Assembly: GCA_028704265.1 (NCBI GenBank)
Contig: JAQVLH010000031.1
Coordinates: 1 to 9,808, forward strand
Length of the DNA stretch: 9,808 nt
Source of the DNA: Candidatus Nanoarchaeia archaeon
GTDB lineage: Archaea > Nanobdellota > Nanobdellia > Tiddalikarchaeales > Tiddalikarchaeaceae
Direction of reading: 5' to 3'
Shown here: one piece after another, positions 1 through 6,330 of the stretch
Layout: each line of letters begins with the position of its first letter
Position numbering within the stretch: the first letter of the stretch is position 1
Made by a program: the position numbers and the translations under genes
Notes under the pieces: model-generated
What the model was told of the DNA's origin: nothing
The model's input: the letters and a program-made list of their open reading frames with translations, nothing else
Database searches by the model: none

Positions 1-156
1 GCTGTAAGATTCGGCGATAATAAATGCTACATAATCAGTTTAGCTGACCGTGTTAATCTAGGAATATTATCTTTTGATGGCAAGAAAACTATGAAAACTA
101 AGGAAATAAAATCATTAAAAGATATTAATGAGACTGAAATAAATAGATTAATTTAA
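1..156 (+). CDS. C-terminal fragment of a DUF1801-like protein
   Basis: An open frame enters from the left edge in frame 1 and ends at TAA 154-156, giving 51 residues. The fragment contains AVRFGDNKCYIISLADRVNL near its start and KSLKDINETEINRLI at its end. This resembles the C-terminal half of DUF1801 (YdhG-like) proteins, where a hydrophobic strand followed by a V-N-L-G segment leads to a basic stretch and a closing helix of the form 'SLEDIDE..L..LI'. DUF1801 proteins are small and cytosolic and have no firmly assigned biochemical role. The N-terminal part is outside the window, so the assignment rests on a short piece and is moderate. A 12-base T-tract follows the stop codon. Confidence 0.55.
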   Translation, partial: AVRFGDNKCYIISLADRVNLGILSFDGKKTMKTKEIKSLKDINETEINRLI

Positions 157-171
157 TTTTTACAATAATAC

Positions 172-183
172 TTTTTTTTTTTT
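172..183 (+). terminator. T-tract terminator after the DUF1801-like gene
   Basis: An uninterrupted run of 12 T residues begins 16 bases after the stop codon at 156. Archaeal RNA polymerase terminates at such T-tracts without needing a hairpin, and no hairpin is visible here. The promoter of the next gene begins immediately after it. Confidence 0.55.
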
Positions 184-193
184 AAATTAATAA

Positions 194-206
194 TATAATT
201 TTTAAG
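194..206 (+). promoter_or_regulatory. TATA-box promoter of the cupin gene
   Basis: The sequence ATATAATTTTTAA lies about 25-37 bases before the ATG at 231. This is the distance expected for an archaeal TATA box driving an mRNA that starts at or very near the start codon. No Shine-Dalgarno site precedes the ATG, which agrees with leaderless translation. Confidence 0.45.
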
Positions 207-230
207 TAACTAAATCTTTATTTTATTATT

Positions 231-629
231 ATGAAAGGGTATAAAATATCTATTGAAAAAGAAACAAGAAAGAATACTGATTTTAGAAGAGTATTATATA
301 CTGGAAAAAAAAGTCAGTTAGTTTTAATGAGTCTTAAACCTTTGGAAGAAATAGGAATGGAAACTCATTCAGATGTTGATCAGTTTTTTAGATTTGAAGA
401 AGGACAAGGAAAAGTAATAATTGATAAAACTGAATATGAAGTGAAAGATGGAGATGCAGTAATTGTTCCTTGCGGAGCAAAACACAATGTAATAAACACT
501 TCAAAGACTTTGAATTTAAAACTTTACACAATCTATTCTCCTCCAGAGCATATTGACAAAATAGTAAGACACACTAAAGCTGATGCAATTGCTAAGCCTG
601 AAGAGTACGACGGAAAAACAACAGAATAA
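231..629 (+). CDS. Single-domain cupin protein
   Basis: This 132-residue protein is a single beta-barrel cupin of the small type often labelled 'cupin domain-containing protein' or mannose-6-phosphate isomerase-like. Cupin motif 1 is at residues 42-60 (G42, H46, D48, Q51, G60), with the usual HxH...E replaced by HxD..Q. Motif 2 is at 74-89 and matches G(X)5PxG(X)2H(X)3N as GDAVIVPCGAKHNVIN, with H85 as a probable metal ligand. The C-terminal 35 residues (PPEHIDKIVRHTKADA...) form a charged tail typical of this subgroup. H46, Q51 and H85 could bind a divalent metal, but the substrate cannot be read from the sequence. The gene appears monocistronic, with its own TATA box and a T-tract after it. 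The first ATG is used because it fits the promoter spacing and the family length. Confidence 0.85.
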   Translation: MKGYKISIEKETRKNTDFRRVLYTGKKSQLVLMSLKPLEEIGMETHSDVDQFFRFEEGQGKVIIDKTEYEVKDGDAVIVPCGAKHNVINTSKTLNLKLYTIYSPPEHIDKIVRHTKADAIAKPEEYDGKTTE

Positions 630-642
630 AATTCATTCTTAA

Positions 643-658
643 TTTTTTTTTATTTTTT
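643..658 (+). terminator. T-rich terminator after the cupin gene
   Basis: A run of nine Ts, one A and six Ts starts 14 bases after the cupin stop codon. It fits intrinsic archaeal T-tract termination. No stem is present. Confidence 0.5.
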
Positions 659-753
659 ATTCCAATAATTAAATAATATAATTTTTGGCTCTTTGAAGAT
701 ATGAAGCATGTTAAAGAATATAAGAAAGGGCTATACTAAATGCTAAAACAAGA

Positions 754-766
754 TTTTTTAAATTAT
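754..766 (+). promoter_or_regulatory. TATA-box promoter of the glycoside hydrolase lipoprotein
   Basis: TTTTTTAAATTAT is centred about 27 bases before ATG 787, matching archaeal TATA-to-start spacing for a leaderless message. No Shine-Dalgarno site is present between it and the ATG. Confidence 0.45.
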
Positions 767-786
767 TAAAATTATATTATTTCTTA

Positions 787-2286
787 ATGAAATTAATTAA
801 TTTAATTTTTGCAATCTTATTCATTGTTCTTATTAGTGGTTGTTCAGTTTGTCCGCCTAAGGGTCCTTGGCCAATGCCTCCTTGGTGCTCTGAAGATGAT
901 GCAGTAATTATTCCTTTTGCAGAAACCTTTGAAAATGTTAGCGATTATGCTTCTGAAGCAATTAGTAATGTATTGGCTCAAAATATTACTGGAACAGTTC
1001 ATGCAATAGTTCCATTATTGTCTGATAAAGTAATAATATCAATCCAAAATAATAGCTACGAAATGACTAAATTGAAGGATTTTTATTTCACAAAAATTCT
1101 GTCGCTTCCAAAAAATTCAAACATCACATTAACTGCGTATTATGAAAATGGCACAATTATTAATAGTAATGATTTTATTTTTGAAGAAGAAGTTTTTGCC
1201 TATGTAAGCGAGAAGGGAATTGGCAGGGAGTTAATAAAAGGATATTCTTTTACAGCTTGTCATTATTGCACTGTTTCATTTACAAAAGGAAATTACTTAG
1301 AACATCTTAACAGTTCCTATGATTTAATGAAAGCTGATGGAGCAACATGGGTTGCGTTTAATCCAGTATGGTTTTTAAATAATATTACAACAAGCGATTT
1401 GAGGCCAGTTTATAGGGAAGAATATGGCATTGAAGGCTGGAGCGGATGGATGTATTCCACTCCTAATGATGAAGAAGTAAGGCTTATGATTAGATGGGCT
1501 CATGATAGGGGGCTTAAAGTTTTCATGATGCCTTATTTAAGCACTCTTAATTGGAGCAGTACTGTGTTAGGCAAAGGCAATTTAGCCCCAAATAATATTA
1601 CTGCTTTTTTTGAAAATTATACTAATTTTATAGTTCATTATGCAACTATTGCAGAAGATGAAAGTGTTGAACTTATTAGCATAGGCAACGAGCTGGACAC
1701 TATTACTGATGAAAATAACATGATAAGCTCAGGATATAACAAAACCCAGAAATGGTATGATGTAATCAGTGCTGTTCGTGAAGTATATGGAGGTAAATTA
1801 ACTTATTCCTGCTCATGCAGCAACAATGATCAATATCCTTGTATGCCTGAAAAAATAACATTCTGGGACAAGTTAGATTATATAGGATTTGAATGGTACA
1901 TACCTTTGACTAGCGATATTAATGCTACCTTGCCTGAATTAATCATTGATGCTAAGGCAATTATTGATAATAAGATTAAACCTTTGTCTGAAAAATTCAA
2001 TAAGCCAGTATTATTCACTGAATATGGATGGGAAGCTAAGCCTTATGTTTGGACTAAGACTTATATTGGTGGAGGGCAAGGAAGTTTTGACAAATATGCT
2101 GCAGTTACTGCTTATGAAGCAGTCTATCAAGCAATGAGGAATGAAAATTTTACTGCTGGAATGTTTCCAGGATGGCCTTTAGGCAATCTTGAAGGCATGA
2201 GTTGGATTAAGGATTATAATGGAGGAGATGTAAGGTTTTCAATAATTGAGCCAGAAATAGCAAAATGGTATAGTTATTTTAAATAA
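787..2286 (+). CDS. Lipoprotein with GH113-like glycoside hydrolase (clan A TIM barrel) domain
   Basis: This 499-residue protein is probably anchored outside the membrane. Residues 1-18 are a hydrophobic signal ending in the lipobox I16-S17-G18-C19. Residues about 35-140 look like a beta-rich, Ig-like linker domain. Residues about 150-497 look like a clan GH-A barrel. N301-E302 in ISIGNELD is the probable acid/base at the end of strand 4. E412 in PVLFTEYGW is the probable nucleophile at the end of strand 7. This pair, with a conserved WxxFNPVWF segment near 188-196, resembles GH113 (beta-mannanase-type) or related GH5-like enzymes, so the likely reaction is retaining hydrolysis of a beta-glycan; mannan as substrate is unproven. 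The protein holds 13 N-x-S/T sequons, fitting an exported glycoprotein, and cysteines at 158/161 and 342/344/352 that could form disulfides. It has its own promoter and ends convergently with the Roadblock-type gene. Confidence 0.8.
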   Translation: MKLINLIFAILFIVLISGCSVCPPKGPWPMPPWCSEDDAVIIPFAETFENVSDYASEAISNVLAQNITGTVHAIVPLLSDKVIISIQNNSYEMTKLKDFYFTKILSLPKNSNITLTAYYENGTIINSNDFIFEEEVFAYVSEKGIGRELIKGYSFTACHYCTVSFTKGNYLEHLNSSYDLMKADGATWVAFNPVWFLNNITTSDLRPVYREEYGIEGWSGWMYSTPNDEEVRLMIRWAHDRGLKVFMMPYLSTLNWSSTVLGKGNLAPNNITAFFENYTNFIVHYATIAEDESVELISIGNELDTITDENNMISSGYNKTQKWYDVISAVREVYGGKLTYSCSCSNNDQYPCMPEKITFWDKLDYIGFEWYIPLTSDINATLPELIIDAKAIIDNKIKPLSEKFNKPVLFTEYGWEAKPYVWTKTYIGGGQGSFDKYAAVTAYEAVYQAMRNENFTAGMFPGWPLGNLEGMSWIKDYNGGDVRFSIIEPEIAKWYSYFK

Positions 2287-2294
2287 TTCATCTT

Positions 2295-2685
2295 TTATTT
2301 TTTTTTCAAATATTCGTCAAATTCTTTGAATACGCTTTGGTCTCCATTCCAATTTGGCAGAATTGATTTATATTTTGATTCAAAAATATTTGAAATATCT
2401 TTAATTTTTTTATTAATATTTTTATTATTTTTAATACTAGTTGTTAGCATATAGCATAAATTATTATTTTCGCTTTTATATAAAATAATATTTTTATTTT
2501 GCATTTCAATATTATGCAATTTTTCTTTTGAATTGTATTCTACTACTGAATTTAATGCTGATATGAATCCGCTAATTAGTGCAGGGTCAACAGCTGATTT
2601 TTCTGTATTAAAAGAATAAAGCGGGACTCCGCAAGAGTTAGATATTATTAATTCAAAATCTATACTATAATTTACTTGAATTCAT
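2295..2685 (-). CDS. Roadblock/longin-fold protein with a frameshift at its start
   Basis: On the minus strand the frame from 2681 to 2295 is open for 128 codons. It encodes FELIISNSCGVPLYSF, then DPALISGFISALNSVVE, a strand-rich middle, and a C-terminal NWNGDQSVFKEFDEYLKKK. This order (strand, 'G.PL', helix 'LISGF.SA', strands, helix, and a final 'W.G....F..F..YL') is typical of archaeal Roadblock/longin-like proteins, which elsewhere act as small-GTPase partners. No GTPase gene is adjacent. The frame has no ATG, GTG or TTG before the conserved start; a TTG at 2519 would remove half the domain. An ATG at 2685 lies about 30 bases from a TATA box but is one base out of frame and reaches a stop after six codons. 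Either a one-base insertion broke the gene, the sequence has an error, or an ATT or ATA start is used. Family call is fairly sure; functional state is not. Confidence 0.65.
2298..2306 (+). terminator. T-tract terminator of the hydrolase gene, inside the convergent gene
   Basis: Nine Ts begin 12 bases after the hydrolase stop codon. The same bases, read on the minus strand, are the AAA codons of the C-terminal lysines of the convergent Roadblock-type protein, so the terminator lies within coding sequence. Confidence 0.45.
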
Positions 2686-2710
2686 AATTTTTAAAACTTT
2701 ATTTATTCAA

Positions 2711-2722
2711 AATATTTAAAAA
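2711..2722. promoter_or_regulatory. Shared bidirectional TATA box
   Basis: AATATTTAAAAA has the palindromic core TTTAAA at 2715-2720. Its centre lies about 30 bases before ATG 2747 on the plus strand and about 33 bases before the ATG at 2685 on the minus strand. One TATA element could therefore serve both divergent genes, each with a leaderless or near-leaderless mRNA. Confidence 0.4.
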
Positions 2723-2746
2723 CTTACATAATCATTATTTTATTTT

Positions 2747-4444
2747 ATGAATAAATCATTTTTAATTTTAACTTCATTATTATTAATTGGAATAGTTAGC
2801 GCTGTAGAATATGGCCCAACAGGTGTTGTTGGAGCTCCAGATATTTCAGGTATGGGTGTTCCTTCTGAAGCAGCTGAAAGAGCTGCAATGATACCTAAAA
2901 TTATTCCTCAAGAAATTATTGATGCAGGAGCTGAAAAAGAGTACATGGCAATTACTTGCGCAATGGCTAAATATAATATGCAAAAGTTTGTTGACGGAGC
3001 AGATGCAGTAAAACAGATATGGGATGAAGTTGCAAGCAGTTTAAGTTCTGAAGGAATAATAATGGATACTAGTGCATTATTATCTATTAAAGAGGGAGTT
3101 TTAAGCAGGATTGATTCATTGTGTTCGGCAACGCCTGAAACTTATGGGCAGGCAATTCAGGAGATTATTGATTATTCTTTAGGAAATAATGGTTTAGAGC
3201 AGTCGCTTAAAAATATGGGTGCTAATTTAGAATCAGATATTCAAGTAAAGATGGAAAATTATACTAAAGAAGGGGAAGCTTTGCAAGTAAGGATTAATGC
3301 TTTAACTGGAGGAAAAACTCCTGAAGAGATACAAACAATAGTTGGCCAAATTGAAGCAAAAAGTGCTGAATATCAAGGCATTACAGCAAACCCAATGGCT
3401 ATGAATGATCCAAGTACTGCAGCAAGAGCAGCATCATTATTATCAGAGATTCAAACACTCCAATCATCGATTGGTGGAGCAACAGTTGAAGGCCAAGAGG
3501 AAGGCATTGCTTTAGGGGAGCAGGCTCAAGAGTTTGGAGAAAAAGCGCAAAGTTTAGGCACTAAGCTTGAAAGTATTTTTGGAAATATTGGCGAAAGAAT
3601 GAGAGCAGCGTTTGAAGGCAATAATTATACTAGTCAAAAAGCAGAGGTTAATGAGGCTTATTATGCATTATTTTTGAAAGTCTTTAATGCTAAAGTTTTA
3701 GATGTTGATGCGAAAAAAGCTGAAATAGCAGCTTATAATATAGATACTGGTATGTTTGATGAGGTTACTGTTTGGGCTTTAGAAAAAAAAGAGCAAGCAA
3801 GAACAGTTTTTACTGCTGATGCAACTGAAGAAGATATAAGAGAATTTATTGAATTAATTAATCTTGAAAGCGCTGAAATGGAAATAAGAATTAATAGCGT
3901 TATTGAAGGTTTAATTAATGATAATTATATTGAAAATCTTGACACTTTAAGGGAGAATGCAGAAGAAGGTATTATTGCAGCAACAAATGGCGGTCAAGAC
4001 ACTACTGAATTAGAAAATTTAACTGCTCAATTAGAATCTTTGAGAAATGAAGCTATATCTTTGGATGAAGCTGGCAATGATTCTTTAGCGTTTGAAAAAA
4101 TTAAGGAAGCTGAAGAATTAGTTGAATTATTAAAAGAAGAGTATGCAAAACTTCAGGCTCAAGGCGAAGGTGTTAATGAAGAAGCTCAAGCAGTTATTGC
4201 AGCTTTAAATGCTGAAAAAAGCAAAATATTAGCATTAAAAGAAGCAGCTCAAAGCTTAGAGTTAGACACTAGCGTGCTTGAAGAGTTAGAAGCAGAGCTT
4301 TATGCTATAGAAGCAGAAGCTAATACTTTATTACAATCAGGAAATAATGCTGAAGCATTATTATTAATAAATGAAGCTAAACAAAAATTCGAAGCTTTAA
4401 AGATTGAATATTCAAGATTATTATCAGAGGTGAAAGCGCAATGA
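2747..4444 (+). CDS. Exported coiled-coil protein of unknown function
   Basis: I do not recognise the family. The 565 residues begin with a signal peptide (basic N-terminus, hydrophobic core 5-17, likely cleavage after S18-A19). No other membrane segment or lipobox follows, so the product is probably secreted or held at the surface by a partner. Residues 20-45 are Gly/Pro-rich. From about 55 to 565 the chain is Ala/Glu/Lys/Gln-rich and almost wholly helical, with heptad-like spacing suggesting coiled coils. Residues 417-472 and 506-561 form a gapless internal repeat with an 89-residue period; both copies share D-T-(S/T) at the start, a G-N turn (G443/G532), an E-A helix and an E-Y near the end (Y466/Y555). 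Only two cysteines remain after the signal (71 and 126). The gene overlaps the following lipoprotein gene by 4 bases, so the two are translated together and may act as a complex in the envelope. Confidence 0.75.
   Translation: MNKSFLILTSLLLIGIVSAVEYGPTGVVGAPDISGMGVPSEAAERAAMIPKIIPQEIIDAGAEKEYMAITCAMAKYNMQKFVDGADAVKQIWDEVASSLSSEGIIMDTSALLSIKEGVLSRIDSLCSATPETYGQAIQEIIDYSLGNNGLEQSLKNMGANLESDIQVKMENYTKEGEALQVRINALTGGKTPEEIQTIVGQIEAKSAEYQGITANPMAMNDPSTAARAASLLSEIQTLQSSIGGATVEGQEEGIALGEQAQEFGEKAQSLGTKLESIFGNIGERMRAAFEGNNYTSQKAEVNEAYYALFLKVFNAKVLDVDAKKAEIAAYNIDTGMFDEVTVWALEKKEQARTVFTADATEEDIREFIELINLESAEMEIRINSVIEGLINDNYIENLDTLRENAEEGIIAATNGGQDTTELENLTAQLESLRNEAISLDEAGNDSLAFEKIKEAEELVELLKEEYAKLQAQGEGVNEEAQAVIAALNAEKSKILALKEAAQSLELDTSVLEELEAELYAIEAEANTLLQSGNNAEALLLINEAKQKFEALKIEYSRLLSEVKAQ
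4427..4433 (+). promoter_or_regulatory. Shine-Dalgarno site of the small lipoprotein gene
   Basis: GAGGTGA lies 7 bases before ATG 4441, inside the end of the preceding gene. It matches the archaeal anti-Shine-Dalgarno complement. It supports this start and translation as the second gene of an operon, in contrast to the leaderless first gene. Confidence 0.65.
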
Positions 4445-4671
4445 AAAAAATTTTAATTTTAATAAGTGTTATGGTATTAATTGCAGGATGCACTCAACCA
4501 AATACTAGCAATGTTGATTTGAGCGGACTTGAAGAATTAGGGGATTTGCCTGCAATAAATGCAAGCGGCATGGGAGAATTAGGAAGTTTACCTTCAACAA
4601 ATATTTCTATAAATTTGGATACTGGAATGCCTGCAAGTAATCCTTTTCCAAGCCAGCCAGAATTAGAATAA
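4441..4671 (+). CDS. Small lipoprotein of unknown function
   Basis: This 76-residue product has a clear lipoprotein signal: MKKILILISVMVLIAGC, with lipobox L13-I14-A15-G16-C17. The mature part is only 60 residues, lacks other cysteines, and is rich in Asn, Ser, Leu, Gly and Pro with almost no positive charge. Two near copies of a 14-residue unit are visible, GLEELGDLPAINAS (29-42) and GMGELGSLPSTNIS (43-56), followed by a Pro-rich tail. The start is fixed by a strong Shine-Dalgarno site and by the ATGA overlap with the upstream coiled-coil gene. A likely role is a membrane anchor or partner for that exported protein, but this is inference from linkage and topology. I recognise no known family. 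Confidence 0.75.
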   Translation: MKKILILISVMVLIAGCTQPNTSNVDLSGLEELGDLPAINASGMGELGSLPSTNISINLDTGMPASNPFPSQPELE

Positions 4672-4674
4672 ATA

Positions 4675-4681
4675 TTTTTTT
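4675..4681 (+). terminator. T-tract terminator after the coiled-coil/lipoprotein operon
   Basis: Seven consecutive Ts begin four bases after the lipoprotein stop codon, in the 15-base gap before the convergent CorA-like gene. This fits archaeal T-tract termination. Confidence 0.4.
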
Positions 4682-4686
4682 ATAAT

Positions 4687-5760
4687 TTATTTTTCTTCAG
4701 GATTATTTGGAAATAATCCAATTTTTTTAATCCACCACCAAGAAACAATAGTGGCTAATGCAGTTACTATTACTAAAAATGATAAATACCATCCTGTGTC
4801 AGAAGGGTTAAATAAAAAAATATTAGTTTGCGATAAAATTGTTGCAATAGTATTAGGCACTAATAATGCAGTTCCAATAATAGTTAAAACCCCCATCAGG
4901 TAAGTCATTCTATTATTGATTACTTGCAATTGGTTATTATAAATGGATTGCAGTACTGCTAAGCCTGAAGCTAATACATTAGATAAATCTTCAGCAAGGC
5001 TTATTTGAGAATGAACATTTTTCAATTGAAGCGCTAATCCCTCTAAAGTTTTTGGATCATCTGATAGTAATTCAGCATCTCCTAAATCCAGTGCAGATAA
5101 AACTTTAGTTATTGACCATAATCCTGATAAATATTTTATAAGCGCGTGCTTCATATGATATATTTTGATTCCTAATATTTTTCTTGAAGCAGTATTGTCA
5201 ATTAATTCATGGCTTATTTTGTCGCTAGTTTCTTCAATTTCTGAAACTTGCTCAAAATTAAACCTGTTATTCTTAGCAATTATTCTAATAAGCATTAATG
5301 TTACTAATTCTTCTTTTTTTGTTTTTTTTATAATTGATTCAGCATAAACATGTAATTGTTTCAAATAAATATTTTTAGTTGCTTGAATTGTTAATATCAA
5401 GTTTTTTTTAATAAGTATCATTAAAGGGTCAATTTTTACATTAAAATTATTTATATCAATTATTGGAAGAATCATTCCCATTTCTGAATTTAAATCTTCA
5501 TAACTGCTTGTTATATGATTATGCTTATCTATTGATAATCTCATAATTGAATTAACTAAATTTTCTGAAAATCCGAATTTAAGAGCAATTTTTAATGCTT
5601 CATTATTAAAATTAGTTGCAGCATGATCAACCCATGAAAAAGATGCATTTTTTGTTAATGGAACAAGTTCATTTATATCATTTGATTTTTTGCTATTAAT
5701 TTCATTTTTTATTATGCTTGCACAAAAGCTAGAATGACCATTAACGAATTCTTCTGCCAT
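4687..5760 (-). CDS. CorA-like divalent cation transporter lacking the GMN motif
   Basis: The 357-residue protein has the CorA layout. A soluble N-terminal alpha/beta domain (about 38-130) starts with SFSWVDHAA, like the 'W.D' opening of CorA. Long helices follow (about 135-285), including an LKNVHSQISLAEDLSNVLASGLAVLQSIYNNQ stalk here divided over 247-277. Two C-terminal membrane helices lie at about 286-309 and 324-345, and the tail is basic then acidic. CorA channels carry G-M-N at the end of the first membrane helix; here the aligned position reads Q311-T312-N313, after the conserved-type P302-N303-T304. Only the Asn is kept, so selectivity may differ from Mg2+ and could concern another divalent ion or efflux, as in ZntB-like relatives. 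It should assemble as a homopentamer in the cytoplasmic membrane. It is transcribed alone from a TATA box about 28 bases upstream, divergently from msrA. Confidence 0.75.
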   Translation of the reverse strand: MAEEFVNGHSSFCASIIKNEINSKKSNDINELVPLTKNASFSWVDHAATNFNNEALKIALKFGFSENLVNSIMRLSIDKHNHITSSYEDLNSEMGMILPIIDINNFNVKIDPLMILIKKNLILTIQATKNIYLKQLHVYAESIIKKTKKEELVTLMLIRIIAKNNRFNFEQVSEIEETSDKISHELIDNTASRKILGIKIYHMKHALIKYLSGLWSITKVLSALDLGDAELLSDDPKTLEGLALQLKNVHSQISLAEDLSNVLASGLAVLQSIYNNQLQVINNRMTYLMGVLTIIGTALLVPNTIATILSQTNIFLFNPSDTGWYLSFLVIVTALATIVSWWWIKKIGLFPNNPEEK

Positions 5761-5783
5761 AACATTTGATAAGTTAAAGGGAC

Positions 5784-5792
5784 ATTTTAAAC
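5784..5792 (-). promoter_or_regulatory. TATA-box promoter of the CorA-like gene
   Basis: On the minus strand GTTTAAAAT lies about 25-32 bases before the ATG at 5760, the normal position for an archaeal TATA box feeding a leaderless transcript. Confidence 0.4.
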
Positions 5793-5802
5793 TTTTTCTT
5801 TA

Positions 5803-5831
5803 AAAATAATTTATAATTAATCAAATATTTA
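5803..5831 (+). repeat. 29-base direct repeat, copy 1
   Basis: Bases 5803-5831 are identical to 5837-5865, at a period of 34. The unit contains TTTATAA (5810-5816) and TCAAATATTTA. This copy lies between the CorA-like and msrA promoters and would place a second TATA-like box 34 bases upstream of the one used for msrA. Confidence 0.85.
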
Positions 5832-5836
5832 CTTTT

Positions 5837-5865
5837 AAAATAATTTATAATTAATCAAATATTTA
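5837..5865 (+). repeat. 29-base direct repeat, copy 2, carrying the msrA TATA box
   Basis: This copy is identical to 5803-5831. Its TTTATAA at 5844-5850 is 25-31 bases before the msrA ATG at 5875, so it is the probable TATA box for msrA. The repeat therefore duplicates a whole core promoter element. Confidence 0.8.
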
Positions 5866-5874
5866 TTTATTATA

Positions 5875-6330
5875 ATGAAAGCCGCTTTTGGAATGGGATG
5901 TTTTTGGCATTCGCAAAAAATATTTGATAATTTAAAAGGAGTAAAAAAGACTTTTGTAGGATACATGGGTGGGAAAATAAAAAATCCAAATTATATTTTG
6001 GTTTGCACTGGACTTACTGGCCATGCTGAGACAGTGTTTGTTGAATATAATCCTAAAATAATTTCTTATAATAAGCTGCTTGAAATATTTTTTAAATCCC
6101 ATGATTATTCTCAAAAAAACAGGCAAGGATTTGATATTGGCTCACAATACAGGGGAGTAATATTTTATTATAATCAGTCCCAAAAAAAGATTGCGCAAGA
6201 AAAAATAAATGAGTTAAAAAAGATAAAAAAAGTCGCAACTGAACTAATAAAAGCAACTGAGTTCTATAAAGCTGAAGAATACCATCAGCATTATATTGAA
6301 AAAAATGGAGGCAAAACATGCCAGATTTAA
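5875..6330 (+). CDS. msrA: Peptide-methionine (S)-S-oxide reductase MsrA
   Basis: MsrA reduces the S-form of methionine sulfoxide in proteins and free methionine using thioredoxin. The 151 residues cover the whole catalytic domain, close to the minimum family length. The active-site motif is GCFWHSQ with catalytic C9; most relatives have GCFWG.E. GHAE with E52 (family GHAE acid), NRQGFDIGSQYR with D87 and Y92, and FYKAEEYHQHY at 130-140 are all recognisable. A lone C-terminal C149 could act as the resolving cysteine. The start is the first ATG, eight residues before the catalytic Cys, and sits about 28 bases from a TATA box with no Shine-Dalgarno site, so the transcript is probably leaderless. 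The stop overlaps the start of msrB by 13 bases, so both are translated from one mRNA and together repair both sulfoxide epimers. Confidence 0.93.
   Translation: MKAAFGMGCFWHSQKIFDNLKGVKKTFVGYMGGKIKNPNYILVCTGLTGHAETVFVEYNPKIISYNKLLEIFFKSHDYSQKNRQGFDIGSQYRGVIFYYNQSQKKIAQEKINELKKIKKVATELIKATEFYKAEEYHQHYIEKNGGKTCQI
6307..6311 (+). promoter_or_regulatory. Shine-Dalgarno site of msrB
   Basis: GGAGG lies 6 bases before ATG 6318 within the end of msrA. It fixes the msrB start and indicates translation from a polycistronic mRNA. Confidence 0.65.

Noticed and set aside
2295..2519. A 74-codon gene starting at TTG 2519
   Set aside because: The frame continues upstream with the conserved N-terminal half of the domain (SCGVPLYSF, DPALISGF), so this start would cut a real domain in two.
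2621..2632. GCGG-GACT-CCGC hairpin, the most GC-rich spot near the Roadblock-type gene
   Set aside because: It falls inside conserved codons (C-G-V-P-L) of that protein, so the symmetry is explained by coding sequence.
5803..5865. The two 29-base repeats as a minimal CRISPR array
   Set aside because: Only two copies, a 5-base spacer, very AT-rich, and each contains a TATA box; no cas genes nearby.
5932..6319. Open frames on the minus strand across msrA
   Set aside because: They lie wholly within the well-supported msrA and encode no recognisable protein.
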